Shown one piece after another: positions 32,098-39,755 of a DNA stretch of 48,302 nucleotides (its first letter is position 1; each line of letters opens with the position of its first letter). The notes under the pieces were generated by a model. The model searched no databases and was not told where the DNA came from. It worked only from the letters and a program-made list of their open reading frames with translations. Made by a program: the position numbers and the translations under genes. The DNA is from Aeromicrobium sp. (GTDB lineage: Bacteria; Actinomycetota; Actinomycetes; Propionibacteriales; Nocardioidaceae): contig JALRCA010000236.1 of assembly GCA_023257515.1 (NCBI GenBank), positions 1-48,302 of the forward strand, read 5' to 3'.

Positions 32098-32688
32098 TCA
32101 GTCGCGACGCAGGCGGGCGACGAGAGCGTCGCGCGCGGCCGGCCACTCGTCGTCGAGCATCGAGTAGGTGTACGTGTCGCGCCACGACCCGTCGGCCCGC
32201 AGCCTGTGCTTGCGCAGCGAGCCCTCGTACGTCGCGCCGAGACGCTGGATGGCCGCCTGCGACCGCTCGTTGCGGCAGTCGGTGTGCCACACGACGCGCA
32301 CGCACCCGAGCTCGTCGAAGGCGCGGGTGAGCAGGAGCAGCTTCGCCTCGGTGTTGATGCCGGTGCGCCACGCCCGCGAGCCGAGCCAGGTGAACCCGAT
32401 CGCGACCGTCCGGGACTGCTCGTCGATGTCGTAGTAGCTCGTCATGCCGACCGCCCGACCCGTGCGCTGGTCGACCTGGGCCCACGGGAGCTGCACGGGA
32501 CGACGCGAGGTCATCTGCTCGACGACGGCGGCCATCTGCTCGTGGTCCCGGGGGCGGCGGAACGACAACCAGCGGAACACCTCGTCGCTGTCGGCGGCCT
32601 CGAGCAGCTCGTCGACGTGCTCGTCGCCGAGCGCCGTCAGTCGGACGTGCTCACCCACCAGGTCCGGGATGGTCGACCACTCAGTCAC
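32098..32688 (-). CDS. GNAT acetyltransferase, RimJ/RimL-like
   Basis: A 196-residue GNAT. Visible are the substrate strand WAQVDQRTGRAVGMTSYYDID, AIGFTWLGSRAWRTGINTEAKLLLLTRAFDEL carrying the acetyl-CoA R/Q-x-x-G-x-G/A-like loop, and VVWHTDCRNERSQAAIQRLGATYEG for the C-terminal half. The family acetylates protein N-termini or small amines. It starts at GTG 32688, six bases after TACGGT. Confidence 0.85.
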   Translation of the reverse strand: MTEWSTIPDLVGEHVRLTALGDEHVDELLEAADSDEVFRWLSFRRPRDHEQMAAVVEQMTSRRPVQLPWAQVDQRTGRAVGMTSYYDIDEQSRTVAIGFTWLGSRAWRTGINTEAKLLLLTRAFDELGCVRVVWHTDCRNERSQAAIQRLGATYEGSLRKHRLRADGSWRDTYTYSMLDDEWPAARDALVARLRRD

Positions 32689-32694
32689 AGGACG

Positions 32695-32700
32695 ACCGTA
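32695..32700 (-). promoter_or_regulatory. Probable -10 of the GNAT gene
   Basis: TACGGT (minus strand), six bases before GTG 32688. Confidence 0.4.
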
Positions 32701-32722
32701 CTGCGGGGGAGGGGACGAGGAG

Positions 32723-34159
32723 TCAACGGGAGAGGCGATCGAGGAAGGCGACGAGGAGGGCCTCGCGCAGGCGTGGCGGCGCGACGTCGAGCAGGGCGTT
32801 GACCGGCGCCATCTGCTCCGGCAGGCCGATGCTCCCGCCCTCGCCGGCGAGCCCGGCCACCTGGAGCAGGCCGTCGAACGCGGCGTCGTCGAGCGTGCTC
32901 GGGTCGATCGCCTCGGCAGCCGCCCGCAGGGCCTCGTCCACCTGGACCGGGCCGCGCTCGACGGCCTCGACGACGCTCTCCGCCAGCGCCGCGAGGAAGT
33001 CCGGAACCGCCGGGGCGGTGGCTGCCGAGAGGCTGACGTGGACCGTCGCAGGCGAGTCGCCGAAGGCCATCTGGGGCTGCACGAACCACCCCCGCTCGAG
33101 CATCAGGTCGCTGATGGTGAACACGTCGCACGTGCCGTCGGTCGCGATGGCGACGAGCGTCGAGTCGGGCTCGGCCAGCACCCGCAGGTGGTCGACGCGC
33201 CCCACGCCCTCGACGAGCTCGCGCGTGCCGTCGAGTGCGGACCGCACGAGCCGCGCGTAGCCCGCGTCGCCGAAGTAGCGGACCACCGACCACGCCGCGG
33301 CGAGCGGACCGCCCGAGCGCGTGGACTGCACGGTCGCGTTGAGCATCGTGTAGCCCGGCCAGTCGGCGCTGGCGAAGAACTGGTCACGGCGCAGCGACGG
33401 GTCCGCGTGCAGCAGCAGCGAGACGCCCTTGGGCGCGTAGGCGTACTTGTGCAGGTCGGCCGACAGGCTCGTGACGCCCTCGACCGCGAAGTCCCACGGC
33501 GCGGCGACGTCGGCCCACGGGAGCACCCAGCCGCCGATGCACGCGTCGACGTGCAGGCGGATCCCGCGCGGCCGGGTGATCGCGGCGACCTCGGCGACGG
33601 GGTCGACGACGCCGTGCGCGTAGGACGGCGTCGAGACGGCCACGAGCACGACGCGACCGTGGTGCTGGTCGAGCGCGACGGCGATCGCCGACGGATCGGC
33701 CCGGAACGTCGAGGGGTCCACCGGGACGCTCACGCGCTCGACGCCGAAGTAGTGACAGGCCTTGTGGAACGCGGCATGGATCGTCGACGGCACCACGATG
33801 ACAGGGTCGGCGATCTCCGGGTGCGCGTCGCGGGCGGTCTTGACGGCGAGCAGGATCGACTCCGTGCCGCCGGAGGTCACCGACCCCACCATCGCGGGAC
33901 CGCCGTGGAACATGTCCCGTGCGGTCGCGACCAGGTCGGACTCCATCCGCAGGAGGCTCGGGAACGCGGTGGGGTCGAGCCCGTTGGTCGCGCCGAACAT
34001 CGCGAGCGCGCGGCGTCCGAGCTCGTCGGCCTCGGCGACGCCGGAGTCGTAGACGTAGGCGAGCGTGCGGCCGCCGTGGGTCGGCAGGTCGTCCTGGCGC
34101 AGCTCGTCGAGCTCGCGCAGGACGTCGTCGGCGCTGCGGCCGGGCGTGGGGTCGGTCAT
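32723..34159 (-). CDS. PLP-dependent decarboxylase/sphingosine-1-phosphate lyase-like enzyme
   Basis: A 478-residue fold-type I PLP enzyme. SVTSGGTESILLAVKTAR carries the phosphate-binding site, D205 lies in LHVDACIGG, and the Schiff-base lysine K238 in SLSADLHKYAYAPKG. The HKYAYAPKG form is typical of S1P lyase-like enzymes, distinct from tyrosine or glutamate decarboxylases. A C-terminal extension of about 50 residues (about 430-478) is of unknown fold. ATG 34159 overlaps the GPH permease gene by four bases, so they form a pair; the permease may bring in the substrate. Confidence 0.86.
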   Translation of the reverse strand: MTDPTPGRSADDVLRELDELRQDDLPTHGGRTLAYVYDSGVAEADELGRRALAMFGATNGLDPTAFPSLLRMESDLVATARDMFHGGPAMVGSVTSGGTESILLAVKTARDAHPEIADPVIVVPSTIHAAFHKACHYFGVERVSVPVDPSTFRADPSAIAVALDQHHGRVVLVAVSTPSYAHGVVDPVAEVAAITRPRGIRLHVDACIGGWVLPWADVAAPWDFAVEGVTSLSADLHKYAYAPKGVSLLLHADPSLRRDQFFASADWPGYTMLNATVQSTRSGGPLAAAWSVVRYFGDAGYARLVRSALDGTRELVEGVGRVDHLRVLAEPDSTLVAIATDGTCDVFTISDLMLERGWFVQPQMAFGDSPATVHVSLSAATAPAVPDFLAALAESVVEAVERGPVQVDEALRAAAEAIDPSTLDDAAFDGLLQVAGLAGEGGSIGLPEQMAPVNALLDVAPPRLREALLVAFLDRLSR

Positions 34160-35490
34160 GAGCGGATCACCTCGTCGAGTCGGTAGCGGCGCAGCGTGAG
34201 CAGGCTCAGGGCGACGAGCACGGCCGGCACGAGCGCGAACCCGATCCGGATCGCGGTGCGGGCCGCGTCGCCCTGGTCGACGTCGGCACCGGCCGTCGAC
34301 GACTGGTAGCCCCCGAGGGCGATGACCGCGGCGAACACCGCCGGACCGAGGGCGAGGCCCAACGTCTCGCCCGCGGTCCACACCCCGGTGTACAGACCGA
34401 TGCGGTTCTCGCCCGTCGTGGTGGCGTCGTGGGAGGCCGCGTCCGGGAGCATCGCCATCGGGAACACCTGCGCGCCCGCGTATCCGACGCCGACGAGCGC
34501 CGCGCCGACGTAGACGACGGCCGGCTGTGCGGGCAGGGCGACGGCGATGACGACCATGCCGAGGACCATCAGCAGGGTCGCGCGCTGGTAGCCGATGCGT
34601 TTTCCGCCGTGACGTCCGGACCGCTCCCACAGCGGCGTGACGAGCAGGGCCGGTCCGACGAACGCGGCGAACAGGATCGTCGCCGCCGCGCCGGAGGAGA
34701 GCAGGTCGTCGGCCGCGTAGGCGACGCCCGCGAGCATCGTGCCGATGCCGAGCGCCTGCAGCACGAACGTGGCCAGCAGCGCCCGGAAGTCAGGAGCGGC
34801 GGCCACGAGCCGCAGCTGCTCGCGCAGCGACCCGGTCGGCGTGGGCACCCGGTGCTCGGGCGCGCCGCGCGTGCCCCACCACGCACCCAGCACCCCCAGG
34901 GCGATCACGACGGCGACGTAACCGCCCATGACCCGGTAGCCGGCGGGGGAGTCGGGGCCGTCCACCAGGTCGACCACGAGCGGAGCCGTCGCGCCCGAGA
35001 GCAGGATCGCCAGCGCCAGGACGGCCACGCGCCACGTCATGAGTCGGGTGCGCTCGTCGTAGTCGAGGGTCAGCTCGGCGGGCATCGCGACGTAGGGCAC
35101 CTGGAAGAACGCGTAGGCGCTGGCGCACGCCAGGAACGTCACGACGACCCACGTCGCCGCGAGTCCCTGCGGCTCGGTCGGACCGGCGAACATCAGGGCG
35201 AAGCACGCGGCCAGGGCGAGTCCGCCGCGCAGCAGGAACGGGCGACGTCGCCCGGCGGGGCTGCTGCTGTGGTCGCTGATCCGTCCGGCCACGGGGTTGA
35301 GCAGCACGTCCCAGGCCTTGGGCACGAACACGATCGCGCCCGCGACGCCGGCCGCGACGCCCAGCGTGTCGGTCAGGTAGGGCAGCAGGAGCAGGCCGGG
35401 GACCGTGCCGAACGTCCCGGTCGCCACGCTGCCCAGTGCGTACCCCCGGCGCACCCGGCCCGGCAGGGCACCCGTCGCTCCATCGGCCAT
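34156..35490 (-). CDS. GPH-type cation symporter (MFS)
   Basis: A 444-residue 12-TM protein of the glycoside-pentoside-hexuronide:cation family. The signature RRGYALGSVATGTFGTVPGLLLLPYLTD, KAWDVLLNPVAGRISDHS, AGRRRPFLLRGG, and FFQVPYVAMPAELTLDYDERTRLMTWR are all present. It overlaps the PLP enzyme by four bases (ATGA). The usual substrates are sugars, but pairing with a S1P lyase-like enzyme suggests an amino-alcohol or lipid-like substrate, which is inference. ATG 35490 follows TAGCCT by seven bases. Confidence 0.87.
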   Translation of the reverse strand: MADGATGALPGRVRRGYALGSVATGTFGTVPGLLLLPYLTDTLGVAAGVAGAIVFVPKAWDVLLNPVAGRISDHSSSPAGRRRPFLLRGGLALAACFALMFAGPTEPQGLAATWVVVTFLACASAYAFFQVPYVAMPAELTLDYDERTRLMTWRVAVLALAILLSGATAPLVVDLVDGPDSPAGYRVMGGYVAVVIALGVLGAWWGTRGAPEHRVPTPTGSLREQLRLVAAAPDFRALLATFVLQALGIGTMLAGVAYAADDLLSSGAAATILFAAFVGPALLVTPLWERSGRHGGKRIGYQRATLLMVLGMVVIAVALPAQPAVVYVGAALVGVGYAGAQVFPMAMLPDAASHDATTTGENRIGLYTGVWTAGETLGLALGPAVFAAVIALGGYQSSTAGADVDQGDAARTAIRIGFALVPAVLVALSLLTLRRYRLDEVIRS

Positions 35491-35497
35491 GGCCGAC

Positions 35498-35503
35498 AGG
35501 CTA
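35498..35503 (-). promoter_or_regulatory. Probable -10 of the GPH/PLP pair
   Basis: TAGCCT (minus strand), seven bases before ATG 35490. Confidence 0.5.
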
Positions 35504-35526
35504 GGGGACGACGGTGCCGTGGGGCC

Positions 35527-36963
35527 TCAGGTCTCCTGGGGCGGACGGAAGACCTTGTCGTGCGGCTCGCGCGGCGCCGTCAGGTCCTCGAGGAACCGGC
35601 CGGCCCAGCGATCGATGTCGTGCTCGACGACGTACTTGCGCATCGCCTTCATGCGGCGACCGTTCTCGCGTCGCGGTGCGTTCATGGCGTCGAGCAGGGC
35701 CTGCTTGAGTCCGTTGATGTCGTAGGGGTTGACCCTGTACGACTGCTTGAGCTCCGCGGCGGCGCCCGCGAACTCGCTGAGCACGAGCGCGCCGTCGCCC
35801 TCGTAGCGGCAGGCGATGTACTCCTTCGCGACGAGGTTCATGCCGTCGCGCAGCGGCGTGACGACCATGACGTCGGCGGCCCGGTAGAGCGCGGCCATCT
35901 CCTCGCGCGGGTACGACGTGTGCAGGTAGGTGATCGGCTGCTGGCCGATGCGACCGACGTCGCCGTTGATGCGACCGACGAGACGGTCGATGTCGTCGCG
36001 CAGGATCCGGTACTGGTCGACCCGCTCGCGCGACGGGGTCGCGACCTGGACGAACACGGCGTCGTCGACCGTGACCGACCCCTCGGCCACGAGCTCGCCG
36101 AACGCCCGCAGCCGCTGGCGCAGACCCTTGGTGTAGTCGAGGCGGTCGATGCCGAGCAGCACCTTGCGGGGGTTGCCGAGGCTCTCGCGGATCTCGGCTG
36201 CGCGGGCGTTGACGGCCTCGGAGCGCGCGAGCTCCTCGAAGCCCGACGCGTCGATCGAGATGGGATAGGCCTTGGCGATCACGGTGCGGCCGTCGGGCAG
36301 GTAGACGGCGTCGCGGTGCGTCTTGTGGCCGACGCGCTGGCGCACGAGTCGCACGAAGTTCTGCGCGGCACCCGGCAGCTGGAAGCCCACGAGGTCGGCG
36401 CCGAGCAGGCCCTCGAGGATCTCGCGTCGCCACGGCAGCTGCTGGAACAGCTCGGTCGGGGGGAACGGGATGTGCAGGAAGAACCCGATCCGCAGGTCCG
36501 GGCGCAGCTTGCGCAGCATCTGGGGCACGAGCTGCAGCTGGTAGTCCTGGACCCACACGACGGCACCCTTGCGGGCGATGCGCGCGGCGCGCTTGGCGAA
36601 GCGCTCGTTGACGGCGACGTAGGAGTCGTACCACTCGCGGTGGAACTCCGGGTGCGCCACGACGTCGTGGTAGAGCGGCCAGAGGGTGGCGTTGGAGAAG
36701 CCCTCGTAGTACTCCTCGACCTCCTGGCTCGACAGGGGGACCGGCACGAGCTGCAGGCCGTCGTGCGTGAACGGCCGCAGCTTCTCGTCGGCGGCTCCGT
36801 GCCAGCCGATCCAGGCGCCGCCCTTGCGGCGCATGACCGGCTCGAGGGCGGTGACGAGTCCGCCGGGCGACGTCCGCCAGGACGTGGTGCCGTCGGGGTC
36901 GACCACCCGGTCGACGGGCAGGCGGTTCGCGATGACCACGAACTCCGCGGTTCCGGCTGCCAT
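35527..36963 (-). CDS. otsA: Trehalose-6-phosphate synthase
   Basis: A 478-residue GT20 glycosyltransferase that joins UDP- or ADP-glucose to glucose-6-phosphate. [10 protein letters not shown] opens the protein, followed by [77 protein letters not shown] and [17 protein letters not shown]. The partner phosphatase otsB is 1.9 kb away on the other strand. It starts at ATG 36963, six bases after TAGGGT. Confidence 0.95.
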   Translation of the reverse strand: MAAGTAEFVVIANRLPVDRVVDPDGTTSWRTSPGGLVTALEPVMRRKGGAWIGWHGAADEKLRPFTHDGLQLVPVPLSSQEVEEYYEGFSNATLWPLYHDVVAHPEFHREWYDSYVAVNERFAKRAARIARKGAVVWVQDYQLQLVPQMLRKLRPDLRIGFFLHIPFPPTELFQQLPWRREILEGLLGADLVGFQLPGAAQNFVRLVRQRVGHKTHRDAVYLPDGRTVIAKAYPISIDASGFEELARSEAVNARAAEIRESLGNPRKVLLGIDRLDYTKGLRQRLRAFGELVAEGSVTVDDAVFVQVATPSRERVDQYRILRDDIDRLVGRINGDVGRIGQQPITYLHTSYPREEMAALYRAADVMVVTPLRDGMNLVAKEYIACRYEGDGALVLSEFAGAAAELKQSYRVNPYDINGLKQALLDAMNAPRRENGRRMKAMRKYVVEHDIDRWAGRFLEDLTAPREPHDKVFRPPQET

Positions 36964-36969
36964 GCCTCG

Positions 36970-36975
36970 ACCCTA
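36970..36975 (-). promoter_or_regulatory. Probable -10 of otsA
   Basis: TAGGGT (minus strand), six bases before ATG 36963; it overlaps the end of the Gfo/Idh gene. Confidence 0.5.
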
Positions 36976-37950
36976 GACGGTCGCCGGTGGGGCGGCGATC
37001 TGGCGACGGATCTCGTCCATCTGGCCGAGGATCGCCACGGTCTCGTCGAGCGGCAGGAGGGGAGACTCGGTGAGTCCCTCCTCGAGGCAGCGGCCGACCT
37101 CCTCGATCTCGTGCGCGTAGCCGCGGCCGACGACCTCCTCGGTCACCGTGCGCAGGGACTCGCCGTAGGCGTAGGTGAACTCGCGGGGCTCGTGGAAGCG
37201 CGAGGGGATCTCGATGCGTCCGCCGTCGCCGGAGACCGCAGCCCGGTTGTCGGACCAGGCGCGCTGCGTCCAGGCGAGGCTCGAGACGGCGCCGCCCGGG
37301 TGCACGAGGGTGGCGCCGCCGCCCAGGTCGACGCCGTTCTCGTCGAGCTCGCCGGCAGCAGCGATCCGCTCGGGCGGCCCGAGCACCATGTTCGCGAACG
37401 TGAGCGGGTAGATGCCGACGTCGAGCAGCGAGCTGGCTCCCAGCTCGGGGCGCCACAGTCGGGCGACGTCGGCCGGTGCCTGGAACCCGAGCTCTGCGCG
37501 CAGCTGCGCCACCTCGCCGAGCTGTCCCTCGCGGACCATCGCGACCAGGGCGCGCATGACGGGGTTGGTGCGCATCCACATCGCCTCGGCGAAGCACAGG
37601 CCGCGAGCCCGGGCGTCGTCGACCAGGGCCTGCGACGACGCGGCGTCGAGCGTGAGCGCCTTCTCGCACAGCACGGCCAGACCGGCGTCGAAGCACAGCG
37701 TGACGTCCTCGACGTGGCGGCCGTGCGGGGTGGCGACGTAGACGACGTCGACCGCGGGATCGGCCACGAGGTCCTCGTAGGAGCCGTGGGCGGCGGTCTC
37801 GGCGTCGCCGTGCTCGGCGACGAACGTCCGGGCGGACTCCACGGAGCGCGAGCCGACGGCGGCGATGCGGTGTCCCGGGACCAGGGCCAGGTCGCGCGCG
37901 AAGTGGTGCGCGATCTTGCCGGTGGCCAGGATCCCCCACGACACGGTCAT
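36973..37950 (-). CDS. Gfo/Idh/MocA family oxidoreductase
   Basis: A 325-residue NAD(P)-dependent sugar dehydrogenase-like protein. Residues 1-120 form the nucleotide domain (WGILATGKIAHHFARDL, VDVVYVATPHGRHVEDV, LCEKALTLDAASSQALVDDA with the catalytic-lysine motif EKA), followed by the C-terminal alpha/beta domain (FAEAMWMRTNPVMRAL). The substrate is unknown. ATG 37950 follows TAGGCT by seven bases, and the shared palindrome with DUF3263 sits at its -35. Confidence 0.85.
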   Translation of the reverse strand: MTVSWGILATGKIAHHFARDLALVPGHRIAAVGSRSVESARTFVAEHGDAETAAHGSYEDLVADPAVDVVYVATPHGRHVEDVTLCFDAGLAVLCEKALTLDAASSQALVDDARARGLCFAEAMWMRTNPVMRALVAMVREGQLGEVAQLRAELGFQAPADVARLWRPELGASSLLDVGIYPLTFANMVLGPPERIAAAGELDENGVDLGGGATLVHPGGAVSSLAWTQRAWSDNRAAVSGDGGRIEIPSRFHEPREFTYAYGESLRTVTEEVVGRGYAHEIEEVGRCLEEGLTESPLLPLDETVAILGQMDEIRRQIAAPPATV

Positions 37951-37957
37951 GCCGATG

Positions 37958-37963
37958 AGCCTA
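37958..37963 (-). promoter_or_regulatory. Probable -10 of the Gfo/Idh gene
   Basis: TAGGCT (minus strand), seven bases before ATG 37950. Confidence 0.5.
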
Positions 37964-37965
37964 AC

Positions 37966-37987
37966 CGAATGACACCCGTGTCATTCG
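37966..37987. promoter_or_regulatory. Perfect palindrome shared by two divergent promoters
   Basis: CGAATGACAC (37966-37975), CC, GTGTCATTCG (37978-37987): 10-base arms. It sits between the two divergent -10 hexamers and covers both -35 zones, a typical operator position. Confidence 0.65.
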
Positions 37988-37992
37988 TGCCG

Positions 37993-37998
37993 TAGGAT
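37993..37998 (+). promoter_or_regulatory. Probable -10 of the DUF3263 gene
   Basis: TAGGAT, six bases before ATG 38005; ATGACA at 37969-37974 may be the -35 (spacer 18). Confidence 0.5.
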
Positions 37999-38004
37999 CG
38001 GCCC

Positions 38005-38301
38005 ATGAGCGCAGTGGAGCAGTCCGGCCACGCCGCGGTGCCGTCGCCGGAGACGCTGAGCGACCGAGACCGCGAGATCCTGGCGCTCGAGCGGCTGTGG
38101 TGGCAGTACGCCGGGGCCAAGGAGCAGGCCATCCGCGAGAAGTTCGACATGTCGACCACGCGGTACTACCAGGTCCTCAACGCCCTCATCGACCGCGACG
38201 ACGCCCTGGCGTTCGACCCGCTGCTGGTCAAGCGGCTGCGGCGGATGCGCGCGCAGCGCCAGCGGAGTCGGTCCGCCAAGCGCTTCGGCATCGACCTCTG
38301 A
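38005..38301 (+). CDS. DUF3263 protein
   Basis: A 98-residue protein, with DUF3263 at about residues 18-80: LSDRDREILALERLWWQYAGAKEQAIREKFDMSTTRYYQVLNALI, a sigma-like helix-turn-helix look, and a basic tail MRAQRQRSRSAKRFG. It is conserved in actinobacteria; in mycobacteria the counterpart Rv0430 precedes the LytR_C protein VirR, as it does here. The HTH suggests DNA binding, which is inference. Confidence 0.85.
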   Translation: MSAVEQSGHAAVPSPETLSDRDREILALERLWWQYAGAKEQAIREKFDMSTTRYYQVLNALIDRDDALAFDPLLVKRLRRMRAQRQRSRSAKRFGIDL

Positions 38302-38308
38302 CGGATCG

Positions 38309-38854
38309 GTGGTGACGCACCGCAGGACGCCGAGCCGTCCGACCCTGGTCCTGCCGGGGTGGTTCTTCGTCGTCTCGGGCGTCGTCACGCTCGCCGCCCT
38401 GGTGTGGCTCGCCCTGATCGCGGTCGACGACCTGCGCTCCGACGACGACACGTCCGCGACGCCTGCCTCGACCAGCGCGCCCTCGCCGTCACCCAGCGCC
38501 ACGACCGCGTCCCCGACGCCGACCCGCACCACCGCGAGGCCGACTCCGTCGCGCACGACGCCGTCGCCGACCCCGGACGTCGACCGGTCCTCGATCGCCG
38601 TCGACGTCCTCAACGGCACGCGGACACCGGGCCTGGCGCGGCAGAGCTCGGGCTCGGTGCAGCGCACCGGTTGGACCGTGGGGGCGGTCGGGAACTGGCG
38701 CGGTGCGGTCGCGGCGACGACGGTCTACTACCCCGCGGGTCGCGAGGCCGAGGCGAAGCAGCTGGCGAAGGACATCGGTGTCCAGACCACCGCGCCCGCG
38801 GTCGCCGGCATGCGCACGGACCGGCTGACGGTCGTGCTGCTGTCGGTGCGATGA
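38309..38854 (+). CDS. LytR_C-domain membrane protein (VirR-like)
   Basis: A 181-residue protein: one TM segment at about residues 16-39, a Pro/Thr/Ser-rich linker (45-90), and a LytR C-terminal domain (IAVDVLNGTRTPGLARQSSGSVQRTGWTVGAVGNW ... VYYPAGREAEAKQLAKDIG). In mycobacteria the protein of this pair affects cell-envelope vesicles and wall integrity. Start may be GTG 38309 or GTG 38312. The stop overlaps the otsB start by four bases (ATGA). Confidence 0.8.
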   Translation: MVTHRRTPSRPTLVLPGWFFVVSGVVTLAALVWLALIAVDDLRSDDDTSATPASTSAPSPSPSATTASPTPTRTTARPTPSRTTPSPTPDVDRSSIAVDVLNGTRTPGLARQSSGSVQRTGWTVGAVGNWRGAVAATTVYYPAGREAEAKQLAKDIGVQTTAPAVAGMRTDRLTVVLLSVR

Positions 38855-39669
38855 TCGGGCGCATGCCCGCGCCCGACCCGACCCGTCTGGCCGACCCTGC
38901 CGGCACGCTGCTCGCCCTCGACTTCGACGGCACGCTGTCGCACGTGGTCGACGACCCGACGCAGGCCTACGCCCACCAGGAGTCGATCGACGCCCTCGCG
39001 CGCCTCGCCCCCGTGCTGCGTGGCCTCGCGATCGTGACCGGACGACCGGTCCGCCAGGCGCTCGAGCTCGGCCGGTTCTCCGGCCGCGAGGAGTTCGGGC
39101 AGCTGCTCGTCCGCGGTCAGTACGGGGCCGAGCGCTGGGACGCCGCCACGGGCCACCTCGACGAGCCGGGCCGCCCGGAGGGAGTCACGGCGCTGGCCGA
39201 TCGGCTCCCTGCCTGGCTCGCGGAGCACGACGCGTCGCACGTGCGCCTCGAGGACAAGGGACTCGCGATCGCGCTGCACACGCGGGGCATCGACCCCGAC
39301 CTCCTCGCTCGGCTCGACGGGCCCCTGCGTGAGCTCGCCCGGCACGTCGGACTGACCGTCGAGCCCGGACGTCAGGTCGTCGAGCTGCGGGCGCCGGGCA
39401 GCGACAAGGGGGTCGCGGTCCGTGCCCTCGTGGAGGAGCTCGCCCCGCGCCACGTCGTGTACGCCGGCGACGACCTGGGCGACCTGCCGGCGTTCCAGGC
39501 GCTTGCGGAGCTGAGGGACACCGGCCGGATCGGCGCCACCTTGGTCTGCTCGGCCTCGGGGGAGCAGGACGCCCTCGTCGCGATCTCCGACCTCGTGCTC
39601 GACGGCCCGGACGCCGTCGCCGCGTGGCTCACGTCGCTGGCCGACGCGACCACCGGCGCCCCGGCCTGA
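38851..39669 (+). CDS. otsB: Trehalose-6-phosphate phosphatase
   Basis: A 272-residue HAD phosphatase. DxDGT motif LALDFDGTLSHVVDDP gives the nucleophile aspartate; further motifs are IVTGRPVRQA, RGQYGAERWD and YAGDDLGDLPAFQAL. It dephosphorylates trehalose-6-phosphate from OtsA. ATG 38851 overlaps the LytR_C stop; a second ATG at 38863 would drop four residues. Being in a different operon from otsA, it may be expressed with the envelope genes. Confidence 0.9.
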   Translation: MIGRMPAPDPTRLADPAGTLLALDFDGTLSHVVDDPTQAYAHQESIDALARLAPVLRGLAIVTGRPVRQALELGRFSGREEFGQLLVRGQYGAERWDAATGHLDEPGRPEGVTALADRLPAWLAEHDASHVRLEDKGLAIALHTRGIDPDLLARLDGPLRELARHVGLTVEPGRQVVELRAPGSDKGVAVRALVEELAPRHVVYAGDDLGDLPAFQALAELRDTGRIGATLVCSASGEQDALVAISDLVLDGPDAVAAWLTSLADATTGAPA

Positions 39670-39692
39670 CGAGCCCTGAGCCCGAGCCGTGA

Positions 39693-39740
39693 TCCCTGAG
39701 CTTGTCGAAGGGTCAGGTGTGCCTTCGACAAGCTCAGGGA
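39693..39740. repeat. REP-like palindrome (GAGCTTGTCGAAGG family)
   Basis: Arms 39693-39711 and 39722-39740, a perfect 19-base stem with a 10-base loop, core CTGAGCTTGTCGAAGG. The same core (CCTTCGACAAGCTCAGG) occurs as a dispersed intergenic palindrome in many high-GC genomes, by my recollection. It lies between the convergent otsB and exporter genes and may also terminate transcription. Confidence 0.75.
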
Positions 39741-39755
39741 CCGAGGCGAGGCAGC

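Noticed and set aside
34429-37995. 1188-codon open frame on the plus strand
   Set aside because: It lies antisense to GPH permease, otsA and Gfo/Idh genes that have clear family motifs. Its sequence is Arg/Gly/His/Asp-rich with no domain, as expected from the reverse of high-GC codons.
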